From Gongronella butleri (taxonomy: Eukaryota; Mucoromycota; Mucoromycetes; Mucorales; Cunninghamellaceae): 64,000 nucleotides of DNA. Every line of letters starts with the position of its first letter. The stretch's first letter is position 1. The DNA is taken from contig JAIWZP010000050.1 in NCBI GenBank assembly GCA_025201375.1, forward strand, positions 62,001-126,000. The letters run 5' to 3'. Below are positions 36,404-47,168 of this stretch, piece by piece. The notes under the pieces are model-generated. The model was not told where the DNA came from. It made no database searches and saw nothing but the letters and a program-made list of their open reading frames with translations. The translations under genes were made by a program, and so were the position numbers.

Positions 36404-39400
36404 ATGGCCTTTTTCACGGAACTGTTCCACAAAGTGAGCGATTTGTTTGACGGCGAGGAAGATGAGGATAAGCAGGAAGCCCAGCTGCTTGCCGAGTCGC
36501 ACCGCCACGAGTCGTTTGCGCCAGTGCGCCACGATGCCCAGGTCAAGTATTTTGTCGATGGCAAGGATTACTGCTGGTGAGTGTGTGCTTTTTTTTTTTT
36601 TTTTTTCTGTTGACACGCAAATGCGAGTGTCCATTTTAATTTCTAAACACATTCTCACGCTTCCTTTCTGCAAAGGGCCGTCGCCGAGGCCATTGAGCAC
36701 GCCCAGGAAGTCATCTTCATCGAGGATTGGTGGTTGGTAAAGTGTTTCATCTCAAACGCGTGTGAGCAACGCGTGCTTATCCTTTTTCTTTGTTTTTGTT
36801 CATGGACGGCACGGACCTTTATTTGCTTTGACAGACCCCTGAGCTGGTAAGAAGGATGCGTGCTTTTTTTTTTCGTCCATTCGCGCGCTAAACTCGTCTC
36901 TTTTGAATAGTATTTGCGTCGTCCCCCCGCAAAATACCCCGAGTATCGCTTGGACACGCTTTTGAAGCGCAAGGCCGAGGAGGGCGTCAAGATTTATGTC
37001 GTCGTGTACAAGGTACACAACCCCACCAAAAAAAAAACCCATTTCCACAACGTGGGTCACTCATTTGTTGCCCAACTTCTCTCGTTTCACAGGAATTCAA
37101 GGCGGCCATGACCTTGGACAGCCGCCATACCAAGGAGTGGCTGCAGGATTTGCATGAAAACATCATTGGTAAAAAAAAAAAAACGAAGAGCGTGTGCTTT
37201 TGGGAGGGACAAAAAAAAAAAAGCAATATCCATGACGGCTAAACATCCCTCAATTCTATTTTGGTTCATGGTAGTACAACGTCATCCTGACCACAACATT
37301 GGTGGCACCTTCTTCTGGTCGCATCACGATAAGTTCTTGGTCGTCGACAACAAGATTGCTTTCTTGGGTGGCATTGATCTTTGCTTTGGGTAAAAAGAAA
37401 TCCAATGTTGGCCACGTTTCGCACTTTTTGACACGTCTCCTGTCGCGTTCGTTTTTTTTTTTTTTTTTTTTTTGTTTCTGGATTATTAGCCGCTGGGACA
37501 CGCACGCTCACCGTCTGGCTGATTTCACCACCGATACGCCTCACCACGAGGTCTTCCCTGGTCAGGATTATAGCGATGCTCGCGTCCGTGACTTTGAAGA
37601 AGGTACCATGGAACGAAAAGAAAAGAAAACGATGCAATGTGACGCGTCGCGTCGCGCGTTCTGGTTCGCAATTGACACGTTTTTTTATTTTTCTTTGTTT
37701 TTTTTTTTCACAGTCAAGGAGTGGGACATGCGCTTGATTGATAAGACCACGGTCCCCAGAATGCCCTGGCACGACATCAGTCTTTGTGTGGTAAGACAAA
37801 TGGCACGCTGACTCGACACCATGATCTGATTTCTTTCTTTCTTTCTTTCTTTTTTCTAGCTCGGCGCGCCCGTTTTGGACGTGTCGCGCCACTTTATCGA
37901 GCGCTGGAACTTTGTCAAGCACGACAAGGGCAAGGACGACGAAAAGGTGCCCTTCTTGCAGCCTGCCATTGGTGGCCTGCACCACCAAAAGTTCGAGCTG
38001 CCCCAGGAAGACGAGCACTTCCACCGCCGCCGCCGCTACCGCCACGGCATCCGAGGCATCACCGGCACCTGCCGCGCCCAAATGCTCCGCAGCAGCGCCG
38101 ATTGGAGCCATGGCGTCAACACGGAGGTATAATTTTTTTTAAAAGTGGCAAAACGCGCTTTTTATTCACTTTGTTTTTTTTTGTTCATGTAGCACTCGAT
38201 CCAAAACGCGTACATCGATGCCATCACGCACGCCGACCACTTTGTCTACATTGAGAACCAGTTCTTTAGTGAGTCTTTGAATGTTGCACATACGATTTGA
38301 GCCAAAATGGCCATCCACCGCGAGTATTTTGCTTATTTTTTCATTTTATTTTCTTTCACCTAGTCACGGCCACCGAGGATGTCGATGACAAGAACTACAT
38401 TCTCAAGAACCGCATTGGCGAGGCCATTGTCAAGCGTATCCTGCGTGCTGCCGAGGAGCGCCAAAAGTTCAAGGTGTTTGTCATCATGCCCTTGATGCCC
38501 GCCTTCCCTGCAGATCTCAGCACCAAGGAAGCCGCCACTGCCAGGTAAAAAAAAAAGAAACAAAAAAGAAAACGAATCGCTTGACATGTCTTGTTTTTTT
38601 TCCATAGATTGGTCATGCATTACCAGTACATTTCGATCTGTCGCGGTGGCCACAGCATCATTGAGAAGCTGCAAGAGGCTGGCCTTGACCCTCACGAGTA
38701 CATTCGCTTCTACTCGTTGCGCAGCCACGACCGCATCAAGCGTGAAGCCGTCGAGGAGCTCCTGACGCGCGTCGAGGGCTACACGGACCATCACGTTGAC
38801 ATTGAAGCCGAGGTCGAGTATGCCGCCGTCGGTGGCGAGCGCCATACGCAACGCCGTCATCACAAGGACAGCCAAGACTGGCAATCCTACGACTTTGTGT
38901 CCGAGGAGCTGTACATCCACGCCAAACTCCTCATTGCTGACGATCGCGTCGTCATCATGGGCTCCGCCAACTTGAACGATCGCTCGCAATGCGGCGATCG
39001 CGACTCCGAGGTCGCCCTCATCGTTGAGGACCAGGACAAGATCCCCGCGACCATCAATGGCTCACCCGTAATTTCAAAAAAAAAAAGAATGCATCCCATT
39101 GACACATCCTTTTCTTTTTAGTACGAGGTTGGCCGCTTTGCCACGCAATTGCGCCGTCAATTGTGGCAAGAGCATCTTGGCTTGCTCCGTGACGAGGCCA
39201 TTGACAAGGTCGACGACAACATGTTGCCCTTGCCCTTGCCCAACAAGTATCATCTGGGCTCCAAGCAAGATCGCCTCGTCGAGGACCCTCTGTCCGACGA
39301 ATCCCTGCAACTCTGGAACGGGGTGGCCCGTCGCAACACCGAGATCTTCCGCGACGTGTTCCACTGTGTCCCTGATGACAATGGTACGTGACGCGTATAA

Positions 39401-39696
39401 AAAAAAATACAAGAAAAAAAAACACAAAAAAAAAAAAAAACGTGTGATCTCATCGCTTTCCTTCCTAAATTCTAGTGCGCAACTGGGACGAGTACCACGC
39501 TTTCTACCCTGATCCCGCCAATGTCGACATTGGCCACGTGGCTGACCCGGAGATGCCAGTGGATGTCATTGTTGGCCGTCTGGAGGAGGTCCGTGGTCAT
39601 CTTGTCGAGTTCCCCTTGCACTTTTTGGAGCAAGTCGACTTGCAGGGCGAATCCATCCCCTTCTTGACCGACGACATCAACGAGCTCTACACTTAA
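36404..39696 (+). CDS. phospholipase D with two HKD motifs
   Basis: Hydrolyses phosphatidylcholine to phosphatidic acid and choline. Fourteen exons join in frame to 731 residues: 36404-36576, 36676-36736, 36835-36846, 36911-37012, 37093-37168, 37275-37389, 37490-37602, 37714-37790, 37860-38126, 38193-38268, 38364-38544, 38608-39067, 39122-39383 and 39476-39696. HKD1 is HHDKFLVVD (about 158-166) and HKD2 is HAKLLIADD (about 522-530), followed by [17 protein letters not shown] precedes the second half. Exon 3 is only 12 nt (TPEL) and completes the conserved WWLTPELYLRRP. There are no PX or PH domains, unlike Spo14-type PLDs, so membrane targeting must differ. Confidence 0.94.
36835..36846 (+). 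other. 12-nt microexon of phospholipase D
   Basis: ACCCCTGAGCTG is bounded by TTTGACAG on the left and GTAAGA on the right, and it restores WWL-TPEL-YLRRP, a motif conserved in eukaryotic PLDs. Skipping keeps frame but deletes four motif residues. Confidence 0.85.
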
Positions 39697-39961
39697 ACAA
39701 CTATTGTATTTATTTATGTGCCAAAATCAATAAAAAAGGGCTTTTTATGCCATTGTGCCCAAGCCGATCACGCCCATGATGTCACTCCTGGGGACCGAGC
39801 GGTTTCGAGTTGCCTGAAAATATTCACATTCCGCACGTCGGAGCATCCATTGGCCCTTCCATACAAAACAAACAAAGCGTCCCTGGCTTTTCTTTTTCTT
39901 TTTTTTCTTGTGTTGATCTCCCACTTCTCCCCCTACTCTTGTAATATTATTCGGTACAGCC

Positions 39962-40654
39962 ATGGCCACACCATCAAAAGAAGCTGCTATCTCGGCCTAC
40001 AGACACCTTTTGCGAACGCAACGTCAAGTTTTTGCGAGTAAGTCCCTCGTTTCGGCATTTGCCCCGGCACTGTCCCCCTCCCCTAAACTTGTTGCTCACT
40101 CTTTCTTTGCTCTGCTCTCTAGACGACGTCCGTGCAATTGAAGGTAAACCATCATTGGAGCGGCTAACGTCTGTTCAATGGCTCGAAAACTCATTCTTTT
40201 TTCTCTTTTTCATTGCCACCCTTGTCAGCTGCCCGCAAGGAGACCCACGCCCGTTTCATGCAATTCAAGGACGAGACCAACACGGACATCTTGGAGGAGG
40301 TGAGATTGCAGGGCAAATGGGCCCTCTCAAATGCGCTTTGCTAATCTCATCGTGTCTATAGAAACTCGCATTGGCCCAATCAGTGGCAACCTTATTAAGA
40401 CGAAACGTCTTGCAGGCCGAATCACAAGACGGCAATCATTTCAGTACGCACCCACGCCCCCGTCCACAAGTGGGACAAGCGCTTGCTAGGAACAGAAATC
40501 GCTGATTGCCCTCTCTTTTTTTTTTTCTTCTTTAGAATTGCATATTACCAGTGATACCGAGTTGGGAGACAATGATTCCATCAAAAACACCAAAAACATC
40601 CACCGCAAAAAGGGCAAGAAGCAACAAAAAGCGTCGTGCTGCGGTGGCCACTGA
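39962..40654 (+). CDS. MZM1: complex III assembly factor Mzm1 (LYRM7)
   Basis: LYR-motif chaperone that stabilises the Rieske iron-sulfur protein in the mitochondrial matrix before its insertion into complex III. Exons 39962-40037, 40123-40143, 40229-40299, 40362-40443 and 40536-40654 join in frame to 122 residues. SAYRHLLRTQRQVF (about 11-24) is the LYR-type start, followed by NDVRAIEAARKETHARF; the DTELGDND block near 92-99 is diagnostic of Mzm1. Exon 2 is 21 nt. The Lys-rich C-terminus is longer than the motif core but similar to other fungal members. Confidence 0.87.
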
Positions 40655-40813
40655 TTTGGGGGCCATGTTTTTGTTGCACCTTGTTTTAGGTTGTGTGCGG
40701 CCCCCCTTTCCGCTCCCCGTTCCCCTCATCTGTCTATCTTCAGCAATAAATCCTCATTTCCCCTCTTTCTTTTTCAATTTGCTTTGTTTTTTTTTCTTTT
40801 CTTTTTTTAATCG

Positions 40814-41434
40814 ATGGCACGCCCCACCGCCCCATCTGGCTCCGGGCCACCACTCTGGACACAGCAACTGACGCACGAATTGCTGCATCCGACGATGCAT
40901 TCAAACGTGACAACGTCCGGCGAAAGCTCCATGGGCTCGTCAAACCGCAATTCGAGCCATATCAGTGGCACAAGCCTTGAGCGACAAAAGGTGCCTTTGC
41001 TTGCGCGCCCACTGAGCAACAAGCAGCACAAGCGGCCCACATACCAGCCCGCTCTCTCAACCATCGATCCGACACCCAAATCGACACCGTCGCCGCCATT
41101 GAACCTTCCTGAATTGTGGAGCGACCTTGCAAAGCTCTCGGAGCGCGCATCACCACCATTGCGCAATCGTGTCGACATTGAAAAGGGTTTCCGTGAGCCA
41201 CCATCCGCACCGCCGCGTCAGTGTATGCACGATGTAGGTGCCGTGCTCTTTTTGTTTGGCTTTCTGTGCCCGGTGCTCTGGTGGATCGGCAGCTTTTGGC
41301 CGCGCCAGCCAGATCGTCTGAGCAAGACAGCACACAGGTGGCAGATGATCAATCGTCTCATGTCGCTTGGATTCAGCATCCTGCTCGTCTTGCTCCTCAT
41401 CGCCTTTGGCGTGTGGTACAGCAAGAGCAAATGA
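40814..41434 (+). CDS. fungal membrane protein with two C-terminal TM segments
   Basis: Intronless frame of 206 residues; the ATG at 40814 follows a T-rich leader. The N-terminal 135 residues are Ser/Pro-rich and hydrophilic. Two hydrophobic segments follow at about 140-158 (VLFLFGFLCPVLWWIGSFWP) and 183-201, joined by a short basic loop (RWQMINRLMS). The GF-CP-WWIGS-P pattern recalls an uncharacterised conserved family of fungal serine-rich membrane proteins; function is unknown. The gene starts 159 bp after MZM1 and is the last plus-strand gene before the F-box pair. Confidence 0.75.
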   Translation: MARPTAPSGSGPPLWTQQLTHELLHPTMHSNVTTSGESSMGSSNRNSSHISGTSLERQKVPLLARPLSNKQHKRPTYQPALSTIDPTPKSTPSPPLNLPELWSDLAKLSERASPPLRNRVDIEKGFREPPSAPPRQCMHDVGAVLFLFGFLCPVLWWIGSFWPRQPDRLSKTAHRWQMINRLMSLGFSILLVLLLIAFGVWYSKSK

Positions 41435-42381
41435 GCGCACAATACCCTATTCGCCCGCGTCGCAACAAACCCTGATTCCCCAGTCTCCTTCTTGTATATT
41501 CTTGTTCTCACCCACCATGTACATATTGCAATAAAAAAAAAGCTCAGTGGATGCCCACTTTTTTTTGAGGGTGACGCAGGGGGTGGGAAAAAGACGGGGC
41601 TGCGACGGAAGCGGGCTGGAGAGCGCCGCGCCCCTCGTCCATCCCTGCGCGCATGGACATGTGTCAATTGCTTAAACCTGTTTTCTGTGAGACAGCAACA
41701 AGTGTCGCCATGCAACACCCTGTACGACCCGTATGTACGTGTAACCCTTGTAGCCCAGCCCTGTCAGATCTGCAGGATTCGCAGGCACACCAAAAGCGAC
41801 TCCAAGGGGCAATGACAATGCCAATTTTATTATTGCGACCCTTGTTCTCATTCAAAGAGAACTATCAAAAACGTATAAAAAGGCTATTTATTGGCGCCGA
41901 GGAAGAGTGCGTAACCATGCAATTTCGCGACACAGAGGGTGTGATGATGACCACAATGCCCATGGTCACCATGGCTCGCTTCCTACTGTAGTACTGTATG
42001 AGTGTGGCCCCGAAACTTGTCGAGGCTGACGACAACGCACTGCATCGAGCCAACCCTGGCTCTCGACGCGCTACTGTATGTATGATATGATACTGTACGT
42101 ATTAGATCGATAAACGCGCAAAATATGATATCATACTGTACTAATAATGTTGTTGTAAATAAACATTGTTCAATTCGTGATTTAATAATCCAGCTCCACT
42201 TGATACTGTACGTAGACGCTCAGTTTTTAATGCGACAAGCCCCGCATTGGAGCGAAATAAAAGGGCACATTGCAAACGCTTAAAGATATTTTTTTTCAGC
42301 ATCCACCCAAAGACCCAATAGACTACATGATTTAATAATTTTCTGATCGTGACACTAGCGATTTAAACGAATGCATGCTTA
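41435..42381. other. convergent spacer with palindromic motifs
   Basis: 947 bp without a supported gene, between the two-TM gene and the convergent F-box gene. GTATGATA/TACTGTA motifs cluster at 41984-42000, 42072-42098, 42124-42144 and 42200-42210. Confidence 0.5.
41984..42210. repeat. second cluster of TATGATACTGTA motifs
   Basis: CTACTGTAGTACTGTATGAG, CTACTGTATGTATGATATGA followed by TACTGTACGTA, ATATGATATCATACTGTACT and GATACTGTACGTAG occur within 230 bp. They use the same core as the 12.9-15.8 kb clusters. Confidence 0.6.
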
Positions 42382-44539
42382 TTAATTTTGATCGTCATTG
42401 GTCACAGAGACTTTGTGTCCGTTGATGATCAATTGTCGCGGCATAAAAGGCATGAGAATGGCCACAATGCCTGTTGCTCTCGCCCACTTTTTTGCTTGCT
42501 GTATTGTTTCCGGCATAGTTGAGAAAAGAGGGTCGACTGGCACTGGAGGTGCGTCTGGACGGAAGCTGACGGCCTCTTCCCATTGGCCGTGTCGGTCGAG
42601 GATCCATGACCAAGTGTCAAGTGGTATAGGAGTCGGTGCGCTCGCATTGGACTGAATATGATACCATCCATGACAGGCCAGTGGACTTTGCTGGTCTCCT
42701 TCATCCGCTGATTCGTCAGCACATTGAATGAACCAAATGACACGCGCTTGGTTCTTGGTTGATAAAAAAAAACGCGTCAGACGCGTCAAACGCTTTTTTT
42801 TTTGCTCTTCTTTCTTTTTTGAGCGACTTTACCATGCGAATATTCATTTGCTCGAGGTATCTTGTGCGATGCAGTGTTATCCAGTGCACGGTATCAGAGT
42901 CACCGATGATTCCTCGATCAAACTGTTGCAATTGTCGCACAATGTCGATATTTTCTTGGGCGTCTGGCGGCAGCCATTGTTCTGGTGGCAAATCTGTTAC
43001 GCCTTCCATGCGGCGATAGTTGAGATCTGCCCAGGCACGAGCCCCAGGGTGACGAGCACCATCAGGACAAAATTCCACGTGCTCCAGATCAGGGCAAAGG
43101 AACGACAAAAGTGACCACACGGCGGAATTGAGAGCCTGTCGCGACATTTTCAAGTAGCGCAAGGGATGGAAATGAGGGGGCGGCACGATTGTATCGTTCG
43201 ACACGGCGCGCACATTGTGACCAACAGTGAGCTCACGCAAATTTGGGAATTGTGCAAGCGTATTGAGCATATCAATGTTCAGCACCCTATTACGGGATGA
43301 TGACAGGGTCATGGTCGTCAGTGCCGGCTCGATACCTGTGGTGGGGTGCCATAAATATGCGCTGAGTGGGGAGAGGAACATTGGCGAGTACGATCCATCG
43401 AGATTGAGTGATGTGAGATTTGGTAGACGACGCACCGACGAATCAAATTCTTCGTACCACTCTTGTGCGCCAAGGAATACCTCATCGGGATCGCGTGAAT
43501 TCTCGTCAACCAGGGAGCCACGCACTGTCAAATGCTCAAGCTGCGGAAGTTTGACGCACAAGTACGCGACAATGCCCGGCACAAGGGTGGCGTGAAAAGT
43601 GCGCATATGTTCGATGGTGAGAGACCGGAGCGACATCCAAGGACGAAGGCACGCATCGCATTCGTCGTCATGGCCCTCGTGATGCCGGGCTTCGTAATAC
43701 TTATTCGCAAGCGTGTCCTCCGCGTCCGCAAAGTCTTCGTGGTGATCAGATAACGCGTGTGTAAAAGCGAGCGACTCAAGATTCGGACAATGACGCTGGA
43801 TAACGTCGAAATGATGCAAATAAAAGCGACTTTCATTGGCGACGCGTGTTTCTTGATTGGATTTGGGGCCCCTCAAGTCAAGGTGGCGCAGCATGCTGAG
43901 ACGGGGCAACAGGCCATCCAAAAAAGCTGATGATGGTAAAAGACCATAAGAGTGGAGCCGCGTGATTTGCGGCCCAATGGCTTCAAATACAAGCCCAATG
44001 GCATTCGCAAGATCGCTAGAGATCGGTTGCGTGTTGAGAAGCTGGTTGAGCACAGAAGAAACAGAAGAAGAAGCTGCTTGGTCTTCGCTCGGAAGCAGCT
44101 CTGTGGGATCACGATTGTCGTTGTTGAGGCTCCAGTTGACAGTGGCCCACCAATGGCCCAGTCGCAGCTCCATCACATTGGGAAGATGCTGCACCAGCTG
44201 ACGCGCGTCATTGGCACCAATAAACGTGTCACTCAGGTCCAGAATACGCGCAATCGTGCCGAGACGCGCTCTCGCTATTTCATCGGCTGGAGTGGCCGGA
44301 TCAATCCACGTCGATCGGAAGCGATTGACACTTTCGCGCCGCCACAGAGTATCTGTCTCGCCTTGATTGTCGTGGAAGAGTAAGGACGTGAAGACAAACG
44401 GTGTTACGGCATCGCGCCACGACCGCGACAACGAGCGCAATGGAAGCAGCTTGTCTCGATCAAGGTGCTCTACAATACACGACACGAGTTCGACAGGGAA
44501 AAGTCCCAAATTGTTCGGTTCCGGTCTATGAGCGTCCAT
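42382..44539 (-). CDS. F-box/LRR protein, paralogue 1
   Basis: Predicted SCF ubiquitin-ligase substrate receptor. Exons 42833-44539 and 42382-42753 give 692 residues. The F-box is at about 10-50 (LGLFPVELVSCIVEHLDRDK, then LRSLSRSWRDAV). Irregular leucine-rich repeats follow (for example VMELRLGHWW, LRHLDLRGP, LPQLEHLTV). The acceptor choice is supported by the paralogue at 47.2-49.5 kb, which has the same intron position: NQARVIWFIQ here matches NRSRVQFFIQ there, and IINGHKV matches VINGLEA at the C-terminus. The target is unknown. Confidence 0.85.
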
Positions 44540-44631
44540 TCACGTTAATAAAAACAGACAAAGAAAAAGAAAGGGAAAGGAAGGGAAGGAAAGGAAAGGA
44601 AAGAAAAAAAAAAAAAGACAAACAGACAGGT

Positions 44632-44668
<37 letters not shown>

Positions 44669-45184
44669 GTGCCTAGACAATAAAAAAAATCGGAGTTGCA
44701 AATTGTCTAGCCAGGCCCGCCGAGGTCAAAAACATGCTTTGTAAACTTTTACAAACGACAATGCAGATAAAATAAACATGAAACACGAAAATTAGGCTGT
44801 TTTGAAAGGCGAAGACGCGACAATGACACGCCTTAGAGCTCTGAAACGAAAATTTACCACACATATCGACCGGGTGCACACGTGCATGTCAGTGATCATA
44901 AAAAAATACGCGTCGCTTGTGATTTTAAGACGCGTCAAAATAAAGCACACCGTGAAAAAAAGGTTTGACGCGTCACCATGCTCGCTTATACCTAATGGCA
45001 GCAGCGTAAAATAAACGCTCTTGAACAGTCGGGTGATACTCTCCGAGAGCACGTCGGCCTTTCGATTCGCTCCTCACCCAGCGACGAGCGTCTTGAAAAT
45101 AGGATCTTCCTCTGAAACTGACTAAATTGCAATTTTCTTGCGATCAGCACAGTGGATTTCCTTGAAACTTGGCATTTAGCGAGC

Positions 45185-46075
45185 TTTTGCCTCTATTGTC
45201 ATCTGCTTCAAATTTGTAACCATTTGCACGAGGGTGCCAGGAGAAACACCCCAGATGGCTCATTTTAACGGAAGGATAACCAAAACGATCAGCCAGTCCC
45301 GATGACGACCCAAAATACAGTGTAGCGTGAAATGGCGGGCTAGAAACCTCAAAGGACACCTAACTTGCAAGGTGACAAAAGGCATCGGGGCGCGCCACAC
45401 GCAAATCAAATTTTAGACGTGGCGAGCTCCCAAAACCAAAAATGAAAAAATGGGTCTTCAGATTTCTACCAAACTTCCACACAAGTGACAATGTAGGGAG
45501 AAACCACGGAAAACACCAAAAAAAAGTGGGGACAAACCTGGTGGTTGACGAGCAATTCGTGATTTTAGATTAGACTTCAAGCGCGAAATGCACGGGAGAA
45601 ACGCATCCATAGAGCCGCGCCGACGCACCCACTAGCAAGAGCGACGCCAGGTGCATGGAATTGATCAGGAGCAGACGCGTGCAACTTGACGTCTGACGCG
45701 GTTTTTCACGCGTCAAAGTTGCTCTGCACACTTGCTGTTCGCATCAGCTCTGCCCGGATCTCGTGTTTTGTAGTGATCATCGACATCCACGTACGCAACA
45801 GACTGAGATCTTTCTGATGATCTCTGTTTCGCAGCTCTGTGGCCAATTTTCGTCGACTTTGACTTGAGACGAAAAAAAGAGGAAAATTGCAATTTGCGTG
45901 GAAACCAGCTGATGCACCCCCTTTTTTTATTGCATCTATATCGGTCATTGGGGTGACATAAACCATGCAGTTGAATGGCGTGGCGATCTGAGGACCTAAA
46001 CTTTGCTGTTTTAAAATCCTCGACTGCACCCCTTGGAAAATCTGCGAAATTTTCAACCCCAAGCAAGCTTGCCCT
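45185..46075 (+). repeat. dispersed repeat family A, copy 2
   Basis: It aligns block by block with 62850-63910: TTTTGCC...CTTCAAATTTG, ATTTTAACG, GTAGCGTGAAATGGCGGGCTAG, GGGCGCGCCACACGCAAATC, GGAGAAACCACGGA, GACGAGCAATTCGTGATTTT, ACTAGCAAGA, GACGCGGTTTTTCACGCGTC, ATGGCGTGGCGATCTGAGGA and CGACTGCACCCCTTGGAAAA. Its longest minus-strand frame (about 118 codons, 45706-46062) is in register with that of copy 4. Confidence 0.8.
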
Positions 46076-46639
46076 AAGTCATCCCATTAGATGCTTTGCC
46101 CCCTATTTGCTAACAAATCTGGAATAAAAATCACAGGTGGACTAGATCGCTGTCGAGCTAATTACCATTAACGAAATTATCAAAAAAAAAGATGTTTTCT
46201 CCGTCGGTTTCGTTCGGATCGCGGTGAAACTGGACTCACCTGAGAGAGATTCAAATGGTGCTTTCGACCGTTAAAAGCTCCCGGGTTGTCCTTTCCTTTG
46301 TCGAGAAAATTGAACTAGAAAATTGTTCAAATAGTTAAATGAATTTTGCAAGCATGGAAACGTCGTCTACCGGGCAAGCAAATAAGCGGGAAATGACGAC
46401 ACCTAAGTGTGCCTCTTTCGAGTTGTACCAGTTTCGCCATGATCCACAGAATCTTTCGAGATCCAGTGCTGAAGTTGCAAAAATAGCGGAATTTTGGTTT
46501 CATCTGCATAATGATCCAGTCGACCTCCGGGTTTTAATTTCTCATGAGAAGAGGAATCAAAAAAATACGTGTATCAAGTGGCCTCGCACCTTTCAAAGCC
46601 AGAAGTGGCTCCACATCTTGCCAGGCCAGGCAAGGGCCC

Positions 46640-46990
46640 CTGGACATTATTTACGCCAAAAGTGGCCAACGGATTTCTGGTTTTTATTTAGTTTTCGTTG
46701 GTGAATAAGGGTCGCCTACCATGGGATTGAATGTTGTGACGATCCATAGACCAGCTTTTGCCATTTTCAAAAACCTCGATTGCACCCCTTGGAAATTCTG
46801 GCCATTTGAAATTCATGATTGCGCACCATCCAGTGATCGGAATTCTGCAAGGTTGGGCTCATTTGAACGAGAAAGCATGGAATCGTTGGTTTAAATAACT
46901 GACTTGGATATAAATAGTATAATCATTGACAAAGAGCCAAAATACTCCAAAAATGCTCAAGGCGCGATATCCTCAGCGTCAAAATAGTAA
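46640..46990 (+). repeat. dispersed repeat family A, copy 3 (partial)
   Basis: Only the right part is present: TTTACGCC, TTTTTATTT, GTTGTGACGATC, GATTGCACCCCTTGGAAATT, TTGCGCACCATCCAGTG, GGGCTCATTTGAAC and AAAAATGCTCA. All occur in the same order as in copy 4. Confidence 0.7.
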
Positions 46991-47168
46991 TGGCACCTTT
47001 GTGTTCTAAAAGATTAAGCTTTTTTGCAAGTGCCAAACAAAAGGGGCGCAGCAGCGTTGCCTTGATTTTACCTATTGATGTCTCAACATGTGTTCCATTG
47101 ACGCGAAATGTATTTTATGATACTTTTGCATAAATGAAATGGTAAAACACAACTTTATTTCAATTTTT

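Larger units (their letters stand above)
44540..47168. other. 2.6-kb gene-free region between the F-box paralogues
   Basis: It begins with purine-rich DNA upstream of the first F-box gene (AAGG tandem at about 44567-44600, A tract at 44634-44663). Two family A repeat copies follow (45185-46075 and 46640-46990). No gene was supported; a 121-codon frame at 46339-46704 overlaps the repeat and is not credible on its own. Confidence 0.55.
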
